Source: an uncultured Parvularculaceae bacterium (GTDB lineage Bacteria > Pseudomonadota > Alphaproteobacteria > Caulobacterales > Parvularculaceae). Taken from it: 64,000 bases of DNA. Location: NCBI GenBank assembly GCA_947259375.1, contig CAMYLZ010000026.1, positions 45,476 to 109,475 of the forward strand, read 5' to 3'. This document shows, in pieces, positions 11,016 to 19,936 of the stretch. Made by a program: the position numbers and the translations under genes. Position 1 is the first letter of the stretch. The number at the start of each line of letters is the position of its first letter. Under the pieces are notes generated by a model. It saw only the letters and a list, made by a program, of their open reading frames with translations. It searched no databases and was not told where the DNA came from.

Positions 11016-11613
11016 TCAAAATAAATTGGGAATGTTGATTTCAGACGGGGCAATTTACTTTTTACCTACAGAAGTGCGTTAATGGCGTCCAGCGTAGTTT
11101 CCGCTGCTTTGAGGCTAGTTAAGCGCTAGGCTGCGCCTGTGGTTCTGGATGAAATTGCGGCGTTCGCACAATTGCCCGTGAAGGGGCGAATCTAACGACC
11201 CAAAGTCTCGTTATATTCCTGGAAAGCAGCAGTCATCAGGAATTGACCTATTTGTTACCAGGTTTGGTGATGGTAATCCGGGAAGCGGTGCTGTCTTGAT
11301 GGCCAACGCGCTGTCGCCAACCGAGCGCGCTCAATACCCAAAGGTTGAATCTCTCGCGCTAGATTCTGTTGCGCATTTGACACGACTTGCTCGCGATAAC
11401 GTGATTCACGATTTCATCACATTGACGTGATCGGACGTTTGGACGTAGATATCCGATCTCTGCATGAAATTGTCAAAATCCACCATGCAGGCCTGACCCC
11501 GAGGACCGGCGAAATCCGGCGCGGGAAGAGCGTAACTTTTTGTATCTGAGGGGGCTGGGCGCCACTTTTTATCAATCAAAAAACTGCAGTTAGTCAGACT
11601 TCGGAGGGCAATA

Positions 11614-14600
11614 ATGACTAAGACTATCCGATCTCGCGCTCTATTGGGCGCGGCCGTGGCGGCGCTTGCGCCGGCAGGGCTCCTGACGGCGACATCGGTG
11701 ATCACACCGGCCGCTGCTCAGGATTACACGTCCGGCGCTATCGCCGGTACGGTCGTCGACGGTTCCGGCAACCCGGTTTCGGGCGCTTCCGTTTCGGTTT
11801 CATCCCAAGCGCAAGGCTTTACGCGCTCCGCAACGACAACGTCTGCGGGCGGTTTCCGTTTGTCGGGCCTGCCAGCCGGCTCTTATGATGTCAGCATTTC
11901 GTCTTCTGCCGGATCGACGTCCGAAGAAGGCGTGCGCGTCGCTGCGTCATCAACGTCGAACTACACGTTTGTCGTTGGCGCAGCCACAGGCGATGAAGTC
12001 GTCGTCACAGGCACGCGGAAAAACCTTGATTTCGCGAATACAACAACGGGCGTTAATCTTGATGTTGAAGACCTCGTTCGGGAAATCCCCATCGGCCGCG
12101 ATCTGACGTCCTTGACGCTGCTGGCGCCAGGCACAACCCAAGGCGATGATGGCTTTGGCAACCTTGCCTCGCTCGGCGGTGCGTCCGTTGCGGAAAACGC
12201 TTATTACCTTAACGGCCTGAACATCACCGATTTCAACAACTATCTCGGCTCCTCGCTGGTGCCGTTTGAGTTCTACAAGTCGGTTGAAGTGAAAACCGGC
12301 GGCTATTCGGCGGAATTCGGCCGCGCGACAGGCGGCGTTATCAACGCCGTGACCAAGTCGGGCTCGAATGAATTCGACGCCAAGCTGCATGTAAACTGGG
12401 AACCGGATGCGCTTCGCTCCGATTCGCCGGATACCTATTCGCAGCGCAATGCGCTCGATTCAGGGCGCAGCTTCGACATGATCGCCGAAGTCAGCGGACC
12501 GATTATTGAAGACCGGTTGTTTGTTTATGGCATCGTCGAGCTGAACGACAATGTTGACCGTGATTCCGGCATCCTTTCAGGAAACACGATTGTCGATACT
12601 CAAAAGAGCCCGTTCTTTGGCTTCAAAGTCGATGCCTATCCGATCGATAACCATCACCTTGAGTTCACCTATTTCGACTCAGACCGTAAAACCACGCGGA
12701 CGACATTCGACTTTGATACTGCAACCGACACGTCGGCGACAAACCCGAATGGATTGTCCGAATATCGATTTGGCGGTGAGAGTTTCGTTGGCAAATATAC
12801 CGGCGTTCTTACTGATTGGCTGACGATTTCTGCGGCCTACGGCAAGAACAATGATCGCAACGAACTGATTCCGTTGTTTGGCGACGCGGCAAAGCCATAT
12901 GTCGTCGACCTGTCGCTCGGCGGCGTGGTTTGCGGCTTCGGTAGCCTGTGTAACGGTCAAACAACGACGGTTGAAGACTTCCCGCAATACACGCAGCGTG
13001 AATTCTGGCGCGCCGACGCGGATATGTTCTTCAACTTCATGGGCGACCACCACGTTCGCATCGGATTTGACCGGGAAGAAAACCTCCTCGTTCATGATGG
13101 AACGCGTACCGGCGGCGGTGAATTTCCGCGTGCTTACATCTACCGGAACTGCGGTGGCTCGGCGCGATGCCAAGGGACCCCGGCGCTTGGGCCTAACGAC
13201 AACTATGTCGAGATCAACCACTACAAGACTGGCGGCGTGTTCGACTCCAAGAACATCGCTTACTACTTCCAAGATGAGTGGAATGTTACTGATCGCCTGA
13301 CGCTGAATCTCGGCGTTCGTCTCGATCAGTTCAACAACTTCACGGCCGACGGTTCTCAGTTTGTTGATTTCAACAATCTCTGGGCGCCGCGCGCCGGCTT
13401 CTCCTATGACGTCTTCGGCGATGGCCGCGGCCGTCTCTATGGTAACTTCGGTGTTTACTTCCTGCCGGTTGCGGGCAACACCGCTTACCGTCAGGGCGCT
13501 CAGGAGTATTACTTCCGTGAGTACTGGACGTTTACCGGCGCCGACGGTGACGGTATTCCGGTTCTCGGCGACCAGATGTTGAATTGGGCGGGCGGCAATA
13601 CCTGTCCGTACAATCTTGAGCCGACGTCAACAGGTGCGGGCACGTCGTCATGTAACGTGACTGGCGACGGTTCTGTCCAGGACCCGACATCGTCGATTTC
13701 GCGCAATCTGCGGGCGACCCGCGAGCGTGAAATCATCATCGGTTATGAGCATCAGCTGAACGATCTGTGGACGGTTGGCGTCAACTACACGCGCCGTAAT
13801 CTGCGCACGAATGCGGAAGACGTCGCGATTGACGCAGCGGTCATTGACTTCTGTAACGACCCTGCAAACGGCGTTGATCAGTCGACCACGGCTTGCTCGT
13901 CGATCTGGACTGGTTACCACCAGTACACGATCATCAATCCGGGCTTCGACTCGACGATCGTGCTCAATGAGCTCTTGCCGGGCGAAACCGAGCAGCGCAC
14001 GGTTGCGTTTACGGCTGACCAGCTTGGTTATCCGAAAGCGGAGCGCACCTATGACGCAGTCGAAGTCACCTTCGCGCGTGAATTCGACGGCAAGTGGAAC
14101 CTCAATGGTTCTTACTCGTGGTCGCAGGCCAAGGGTAATTCAGAGGGCTATGTCCAGTCTGACTTTGAGCAGGACGATGCCGGCATTACCCAGGACTTCG
14201 ACCAACCGGAGTTCACGGACTTTGCCTATGGCAAGCTCCCGAACCACCGCACGCACCGCATCAAATTGTGGGGTTCATATGCGGTGCTCGAGAACCTGAC
14301 AGTCGGCAGCCAGGTGCAAATTTCGTCGCCGCGGCCGTTGAGTTGTATTGGTTATCACCCGCTTGACCAATTCGGTGCTGGTGACTTCGTGAACCTCGCT
14401 AATGGTTACGGCGCCGCCTCGCGTTATTGCGGCGGTCAGCCTTCGCCGCGTGGTACAGCGCAAGAAACCGACTGGCTCTACAATATGAACGCTTCGGTGC
14501 GTTACAATATTGAGATCCCGTCAGGCCAGACGCTTACGCTGCGTGCCGACGTGTTCAACCTGTTCAACCTCGACGCTGTTCAGGGTCGTAACGAAACGGG

Positions 14601-14769
14601 CGAGAACGCTGAGCCGCTTGATGGCCTTGGCAACACGGTCGATTGGACGGCTGATGGCGTTTGCGATGCAAGTGAGCAAGCGGCCATCAACTGTAACCCG
14701 TATTATGGTCGGGCGACTTCCTTCCAGCAGCCGCGTTATGTGCGTCTGGGTGTGGACATCGATTTCTAA
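11614..14769 (+). CDS. TonB-dependent receptor, Oar-like (paralogue 2)
   Basis: 1051 aa, collinear with the 6248..9427 product, near-identical signal peptide; GGAGG RBS. Confidence 0.9.
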   Translation: MTKTIRSRALLGAAVAALAPAGLLTATSVITPAAAQDYTSGAIAGTVVDGSGNPVSGASVSVSSQAQGFTRSATTTSAGGFRLSGLPAGSYDVSISSSAGSTSEEGVRVAASSTSNYTFVVGAATGDEVVVTGTRKNLDFANTTTGVNLDVEDLVREIPIGRDLTSLTLLAPGTTQGDDGFGNLASLGGASVAENAYYLNGLNITDFNNYLGSSLVPFEFYKSVEVKTGGYSAEFGRATGGVINAVTKSGSNEFDAKLHVNWEPDALRSDSPDTYSQRNALDSGRSFDMIAEVSGPIIEDRLFVYGIVELNDNVDRDSGILSGNTIVDTQKSPFFGFKVDAYPIDNHHLEFTYFDSDRKTTRTTFDFDTATDTSATNPNGLSEYRFGGESFVGKYTGVLTDWLTISAAYGKNNDRNELIPLFGDAAKPYVVDLSLGGVVCGFGSLCNGQTTTVEDFPQYTQREFWRADADMFFNFMGDHHVRIGFDREENLLVHDGTRTGGGEFPRAYIYRNCGGSARCQGTPALGPNDNYVEINHYKTGGVFDSKNIAYYFQDEWNVTDRLTLNLGVRLDQFNNFTADGSQFVDFNNLWAPRAGFSYDVFGDGRGRLYGNFGVYFLPVAGNTAYRQGAQEYYFREYWTFTGADGDGIPVLGDQMLNWAGGNTCPYNLEPTSTGAGTSSCNVTGDGSVQDPTSSISRNLRATREREIIIGYEHQLNDLWTVGVNYTRRNLRTNAEDVAIDAAVIDFCNDPANGVDQSTTACSSIWTGYHQYTIINPGFDSTIVLNELLPGETEQRTVAFTADQLGYPKAERTYDAVEVTFAREFDGKWNLNGSYSWSQAKGNSEGYVQSDFEQDDAGITQDFDQPEFTDFAYGKLPNHRTHRIKLWGSYAVLENLTVGSQVQISSPRPLSCIGYHPLDQFGAGDFVNLANGYGAASRYCGGQPSPRGTAQETDWLYNMNASVRYNIEIPSGQTLTLRADVFNLFNLDAVQGRNETGENAEPLDGLGNTVDWTADGVCDASEQAAINCNPYYGRATSFQQPRYVRLGVDIDF

Positions 14770-14795
14770 TCGGTCCCAAAGTTACTGCGTTATGG

Positions 14796-14823
14796 AAAAG
14801 GCGGCCTTTGGGCCGCCTTTTTC
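14796..14823. terminator. intrinsic terminator between convergent TBDR and TPR-sulfotransferase
   Basis: AAAAGGCGGCC-TTT-GGGCCGCCTTTTT; very similar to the terminator at 9447. Confidence 0.8.
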
Positions 14824-14931
14824 TTTGTGCGCTGAGATTGAAACGCGCGAAGGTTTGTACGCATTCTAAAACCGGGCTATAAGAAAGCTCCGATTGTCAG
14901 TGTCGGCCGTCTTGCAGCTTCGGGCGCGCGG

Positions 14932-16401
14932 TTATTTTCCGTAATAAGCTTCCCTGAAAGGCCCCATGAATTTGTCATAAGCCTTCGCGGCGCCGACCTG
15001 CTTTGCTGAAATCGGCTGGCGAACCTGGGCTACGCTTGCGGTCAGTACAGACCGTTTTTCCTGCTTGTGCGGTTCAAAAGCGGCGCGTTCTTCTGATAGG
15101 CCGACATGGGCGAGGATTTTCGCGATCCATGGTTTCGAGTCGACGACAAGCTCTTCATATGGAATTGTTAAAATCCGGTCCGGATACGCATTTGCCCAGT
15201 GATTGAAAAGGGCGTCGTCTTTTTTGAAGTACCTGGCGATATCGGTCAGCGACCACGACCATGGCAGCGGCGATGCGAAATAGTTTCGAAACACCGAAAT
15301 CGCCGTATCGTCCGGATTGCGTCGCAGCCAAATGACCTTGGCGTGCGGCAATGCGTGCAATATCAGCCCCATAAAGCGTGAATGGTTCAGTGTTTTATCG
15401 ACGATACGGCCGTCCGGTCCGAACCGTTGATTTAGCATGGTCATATAATCTCTGCCGACGCTCCCCCATGGGTCGTCGCCAGAAGCGCTGCGTCCCTCAT
15501 AGGCGAGGGCGGCGTTCCAGGAAAAATCGCCCGCCGGCAAGAGCGCCGCGCGAAGGAGGTTTAACTCTGCGCCCCCGCTAACAGCTGAATGGCTGGTAAG
15601 GATTTGCTCGACCAGCGTCGTGCCGGAGCGCGGCAGTCCGGTGACGAATATCGGCCGCTGACTGTCACATTCCGACGGTGTCAATCGATTGAGGTTTTTC
15701 GGCGTGAATTCCGCGATCACCTGGTCGGCAAACTTGTCGCGCGCCGCGGCGTCAAAGGTTTCTTCAGTGCGCTTGACGTCCGCCCCGTCGCGATATGCTG
15801 CGAAGGCCCGGTCAAAATCCTTGATGTCGTGATAGGCTTTGCCAAGAGCATAGAAAAATGTCGCCTGACTGGTCGGCGGCGTTCCCCGAATTGAGCCGCG
15901 CAAGCGTTCCATTTCGTCAATATCAGGGTCGCCTTCGGTGAATTTCTTGATAACGGACAGGCCCAGCCAGTTTTGGCCTGTCAATGGAGACTGTTCGATC
16001 GTTTGGCGGTGCCATTGTTCGGCGCGATCAAATTCGCCGGTTTGCGTCGCCAGGGTCGCACGCAAATGGATGACGGCTGTGTGGTTTTGCACGCTCGTCG
16101 GGAGGCGATCAATTTCAGCCAGGCATTCTTTCACGCGACCATGCGTGGCCAGCTCGCTGAAATATTCCAGAGTTCGGTCAAGGGTCTGAGGCGGTGTGTG
16201 CGCATAGCGACGCATGGCTTCGACGGCAATATCGATTTCGCCAATCCGGTTTGCCAATGTAGTGACGCTGCGCCAGCTATCGCCGGGCTCCATTCGCTCT
16301 TTGAGGTGCAACCGCATGAAAGAAACGGCCGCATTGCGATCAAAACTGCGCAATGCGGCGATTGCTTCGTGGATTCGGGATTGAGGGGCGGAATGCTGCA
16401 A
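14932..16401 (-). CDS. tetratricopeptide-repeat sulfotransferase (paralogue 2)
   Basis: 489 aa, collinear with the 9537..11015 product; RPIFVTGLPRSGTTLVEQILTSHSAVSGGAELNLLRAAL. Confidence 0.88.
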   Translation of the reverse strand: MQHSAPQSRIHEAIAALRSFDRNAAVSFMRLHLKERMEPGDSWRSVTTLANRIGEIDIAVEAMRRYAHTPPQTLDRTLEYFSELATHGRVKECLAEIDRLPTSVQNHTAVIHLRATLATQTGEFDRAEQWHRQTIEQSPLTGQNWLGLSVIKKFTEGDPDIDEMERLRGSIRGTPPTSQATFFYALGKAYHDIKDFDRAFAAYRDGADVKRTEETFDAAARDKFADQVIAEFTPKNLNRLTPSECDSQRPIFVTGLPRSGTTLVEQILTSHSAVSGGAELNLLRAALLPAGDFSWNAALAYEGRSASGDDPWGSVGRDYMTMLNQRFGPDGRIVDKTLNHSRFMGLILHALPHAKVIWLRRNPDDTAISVFRNYFASPLPWSWSLTDIARYFKKDDALFNHWANAYPDRILTIPYEELVVDSKPWIAKILAHVGLSEERAAFEPHKQEKRSVLTASVAQVRQPISAKQVGAAKAYDKFMGPFREAYYGK

Positions 16402-16482
16402 GATTGTGCCTAAGGAGTTCGCGCTGCAAAAAGAAAAATCCTATAGAACCGTGGGACCGCGGTCGAGCAAGACTTTTGAGCC

Positions 16483-17535
16483 TCAATTCGATATGCGGGG
16501 CGCGGGGTTGCGATGCGGCGCGCCGGGTTGCGGCGGCCGAAATGAACCCTGCCGCCAAAGCGCATTCGCGGGTTCTTCCGGGTCAGGTTCGGCAAAATTC
16601 AGGTAACCAAAGTATGTCGCGATGACGCGTTCTTCAATGTCGAATATCGCTTTGCGTCCATGCATGAACCGCGTGTTGTCTAGGACAATGATATCGTTCT
16701 TACACCAATCAATGGGTGCCGTGAGCCGGTCGCTGATTTCTTTGACCTTGGCCACTAACTCATTCGGAATGTGCTGGTTTCCATCAAACACCGGAAAGGT
16801 TGGCAGTCGCAAATAGTAACGCGCGAACAAGACAAAATTTCCGAAGGCGAGCGCATCGCTGAACATAGGTTTGTGCAGGGCCGGACGGCTGAAGCTGCGC
16901 GTTACGCCTCCCGGCGCCCGCGCGAAGGTGTAAGGGCATCCCGCGCGCGGATTGTTGATGGCTTGGTCGTTAGGGTTTTCGCGGCCGAGCCAATACGCGC
17001 AAACGGCGGGCGCCATGCGCTGCGTATACACCAAGCGCCGATTTTCGAATGCGCCGAACAGGTCGGAAGGCATTTGCCGAACAATCTCGATGCCGTCGCA
17101 AAGCGTAGTCTGGCCGCCTTCCCTGGGCGGGCTGACGCACCAGAAAAAACAAATATCCGGCTTCCATGGTTCTCGCGAGAGCTCGGGGTGCAGCGGAAAG
17201 GGATCGGCGCCGAAGTTGACAGTCTGGATATTGCGATCATTGTCGAGGAGCTTGCGATCGGGGCTTTCATTGAAAACGGAACTTGCGCAATATTGTGACG
17301 TGAGCGTCCGAAATCCATTCATTTCAACTGAAAAACCACGAAGCAGCATCGCGCCATGTGTCTTGTATGCCTGAATAAACTTGGATGACGGAATAGCCGA
17401 CGGGTTCTCGCCCTCGGTGGCGATAAAACAGGCATAGGGTTTTTCTGGGGAAGGTGCTGTAAACTCGATCATTCGATCACTAGGAGACAATTCGTCGCCC
17501 TGGCGACATGCCGGGCGATCCGGAGCGCCAATCAT
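16483..17535 (-). CDS. TauD/TfdA-family Fe(II)/2-oxoglutarate dioxygenase-like protein
   Basis: LHPELSREPWKPDICFFWCVSPPREGGQTTLCDG and DNTRFMHGRKAIFD, typical TauD-fold motifs; start codon uncertain (17535 or about 17472). Confidence 0.78.
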   Translation of the reverse strand: MIGAPDRPACRQGDELSPSDRMIEFTAPSPEKPYACFIATEGENPSAIPSSKFIQAYKTHGAMLLRGFSVEMNGFRTLTSQYCASSVFNESPDRKLLDNDRNIQTVNFGADPFPLHPELSREPWKPDICFFWCVSPPREGGQTTLCDGIEIVRQMPSDLFGAFENRRLVYTQRMAPAVCAYWLGRENPNDQAINNPRAGCPYTFARAPGGVTRSFSRPALHKPMFSDALAFGNFVLFARYYLRLPTFPVFDGNQHIPNELVAKVKEISDRLTAPIDWCKNDIIVLDNTRFMHGRKAIFDIEERVIATYFGYLNFAEPDPEEPANALWRQGSFRPPQPGAPHRNPAPRISN

Positions 17536-17589
17536 GGCATAATCAAGCCGGAAAGAACAACAACCACACGCACCAACGGATTGAGACGA

Positions 17590-18633
17590 ATGATGCAGAT
17601 CAAGGAATTGTTCGAACGGCCCGACAAGTACTTGTTAGCGTTTGAAGATGCGCAAGGTGTTTTTGTGGACATGGACCGGGAGGCCTATAACCGGTCTATT
17701 TTTTGCGACATGCGCATCTCGCCAAAGTCAAAACAGGCTTTGAAAATTGCGATTGCGCCGCTGTGTGAATTTCATGAAAAAAACGTCCAGGCAATGCCCA
17801 GGGTGAGTTTCATTTTCCACGTTGCTCATTGCGGCTCGACGCTGTTGGCGCGGGCATTGGATTTAAAAGAAAGAAGCATTGTATATCGCGAACCGTTGAC
17901 TCTTCGCCAGCTTGCTGTGGAGCGCGCTAGCGCCGGTTTCAAAACGCCTCAGGACTGGGATAGAAGGACGCGATTGGCCGTTCAATTGTTGGATCGCCGA
18001 TATTTTGACGGCGGCCCCGCGATTGTTAAGGCGAATGTTCCTGTAAATTTTATCATTTCAGATCTGTTGGACATTACGCCAAGCCAGCCGTCGATCGTGC
18101 TTTACTTTCCACTTGAACACTATCTCTTGGCGGTTCTGCGTTCGCCCAATCACAAGAAATGGGTCGCGAGCGTCGTTACGGAAATGCAGCACGAAATCAA
18201 AAAGCGGGCGCCGCTCGATAAGAAACTCAGCATTGCGCAAGCCGCAGCGGCGCTGTGGTGGGCGCAAATTAAAACTTTTCACGAAGTGATGCTGACCCAT
18301 CCGACGGTCGCCAGTCTCAACGCTGAGGACTTGTTTGACACGCCGGAGCGGGCGCTTGGGGGTGCGTTCAACCACATGCAGGTAGAGCACACCGATGAGG
18401 AGATTTGCGGTATTGTCCGAGGAGACCTGTTCTCCAAATATTCCAAGAACCCTAGCGTGGACTTCAACAATGCATCCAGGTTGGCAAGGCGAGCTGCGCT
18501 CAAGGACAGCTTGGTCCGAGAGATAGAGGAAGCGCGCTCCTGGATTGCGAACGCGACAGCGGCGGATCCGCTGCCGGCGCGCTTGGGCCGGTCGCTTGTT
18601 GGGGAAGGACCGGAATTGTTGATGCAGATTTAG
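17590..18633 (+). CDS. sulfotransferase-like P-loop protein
   Basis: SFIFHVAHCGSTLLARALD resembles the PAPS-binding P-loop; ATG ATG at 17590. Confidence 0.6.
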   Translation: MMQIKELFERPDKYLLAFEDAQGVFVDMDREAYNRSIFCDMRISPKSKQALKIAIAPLCEFHEKNVQAMPRVSFIFHVAHCGSTLLARALDLKERSIVYREPLTLRQLAVERASAGFKTPQDWDRRTRLAVQLLDRRYFDGGPAIVKANVPVNFIISDLLDITPSQPSIVLYFPLEHYLLAVLRSPNHKKWVASVVTEMQHEIKKRAPLDKKLSIAQAAAALWWAQIKTFHEVMLTHPTVASLNAEDLFDTPERALGGAFNHMQVEHTDEEICGIVRGDLFSKYSKNPSVDFNNASRLARRAALKDSLVREIEEARSWIANATAADPLPARLGRSLVGEGPELLMQI

Positions 18634-18637
18634 CGGT

Positions 18638-19171
18638 TCAATCTTGTAGCGCCGCTTCGCTATCCAACACTGCGGCAGCTGCATTAACGCTTGCGGCTAT
18701 TCTGAGCGCGGCCTGGACCTGGTCAGCGGAAAGCCCGCCTTTGCGAACGACTTTCTCGTGTGAATCTAGGCACATGCCGCATCCATTGATGGCTGAAACG
18801 GCAAGCGACCATAATTCAAAATCGACCTTATCGACGCCAGGATTAGCAATGATGTTCATGCGCAGCTTTGCCGGCATGGTTGCGTAATTCTTATCACTCA
18901 TCAGATGCGTCGCACGGTAATAGACGTTGTTCATTCCCATGATCGCGGCGGCGGCTTTGGCGGCAGTCGCGGCTTCCGGCGACAGCTTTAAAAGCGCTTC
19001 GTCCGCAATAGCTTTGGTCACCGTCCTGTTCCCAGCGGTGAGGGCGGCCGCGAGAAAAGTCCCCCATTTTTGTTGCTCGGTGAGGGTGGTTTCGGATGCG
19101 AGCGTGCCTAGATTCAGGCGGATATCCTTGGCGTAATCCGGTATCTTGTTGCGAAGTTCGTCGATGCTCAT
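18638..19171 (-). CDS. ahpD: alkylhydroperoxidase AhpD / carboxymuconolactone decarboxylase family
   Basis: [21 protein letters not shown]...[18 protein letters not shown] (CxxC AhpD motif); ORF trimmed to the ATG at 19171. Confidence 0.92.
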   Translation of the reverse strand: MSIDELRNKIPDYAKDIRLNLGTLASETTLTEQQKWGTFLAAALTAGNRTVTKAIADEALLKLSPEAATAAKAAAAIMGMNNVYYRATHLMSDKNYATMPAKLRMNIIANPGVDKVDFELWSLAVSAINGCGMCLDSHEKVVRKGGLSADQVQAALRIAASVNAAAAVLDSEAALQD

Positions 19172-19195
19172 GGCAATTCTCCTGACAACTGGATG

Positions 19196-19240
19196 CAAAA
19201 AGGGCGCGGCGGCGCATTCACGGCCGCGCGCGCCCTTCTG
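19196..19240 (-). terminator. GC-rich hairpin with T run (minus strand) between ahpC and ahpD
   Basis: minus strand GGGCGCGCGCGGC...GCCGCCGCGCCCTTTTT. Confidence 0.6.
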
Positions 19241-19251
19241 GTGTTCGTGTT

Positions 19252-19797
19252 TTAGAGCGTATCGCCGCCAACCGGACGATTGCAGGCGCAAAGCTCGTCA
19301 GTTTGCAGACCATCAAGAACGCGGAGCGTTTCCTGGGGATTACGGCCGACATTGAGCCCGTTGACTGTCACATGTTGAATGACATTGTGCGGATCGACCA
19401 GGAACGTCGCGCGCAGCGCCACGCCTTCCGGCGCACGAATGCCGAGCCCATCCACCAGCGATCCGGTCGTGTCGGCGAATTGCCAAGCTGGGTGCTTGTC
19501 GAGATCGGGGTGGTCGCGACGCCAGGCGAGTTTGCAGAACTCGTTGTCGGTGCTGCCGCCTAAAACCACGGCGTCGCGATCTTCGAACTCTTTCGCGAGC
19601 CGGCCGAATTCAGCGATCTCCGTTGGGCAAATGAAGGTAAAGTCTTTCGGATAGAAATAGATGACTTTCCATTTCCCCTGAAAGCTGTCTTGCTTAATCT
19701 CTTCGAAAGCAGATTCGCCATTTTCTTCATGGGTGTTGAAGCCCGGTTTAACACCGACAACCGAAAAATCGGGAAGTTTGTCGCCGACGCCTAGCAT
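19252..19797 (-). CDS. ahpC: peroxiredoxin AhpC
   Basis: [17 protein letters not shown] peroxidatic Cys motif; resolving Cys near [14 protein letters not shown]. Confidence 0.93.
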   Translation of the reverse strand: MLGVGDKLPDFSVVGVKPGFNTHEENGESAFEEIKQDSFQGKWKVIYFYPKDFTFICPTEIAEFGRLAKEFEDRDAVVLGGSTDNEFCKLAWRRDHPDLDKHPAWQFADTTGSLVDGLGIRAPEGVALRATFLVDPHNVIQHVTVNGLNVGRNPQETLRVLDGLQTDELCACNRPVGGDTL

Positions 19798-19882
19798 GCG
19801 TGTCTCCTTTAAATATCAATTTGAAATCTCGGCGACCCTCAGGATCGCGCGCCTTACATACCGCGCTTGGAAAATTAATCAA

Positions 19883-19920
19883 ATAGATTATATTTCTATA
19901 ATAAATCGATTATTCCGATT
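19883..19920. promoter_or_regulatory. two adjacent dyads in the ahpC-oxyR divergent region, candidate OxyR site
   Basis: ATAGA-N7-TCTAT (19883-19899) and AATCG-N7-CGATT (19904-19920), centres 21 bp apart. Confidence 0.45.
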
Positions 19921-19936
19921 AAATGAGAGATCCTGA

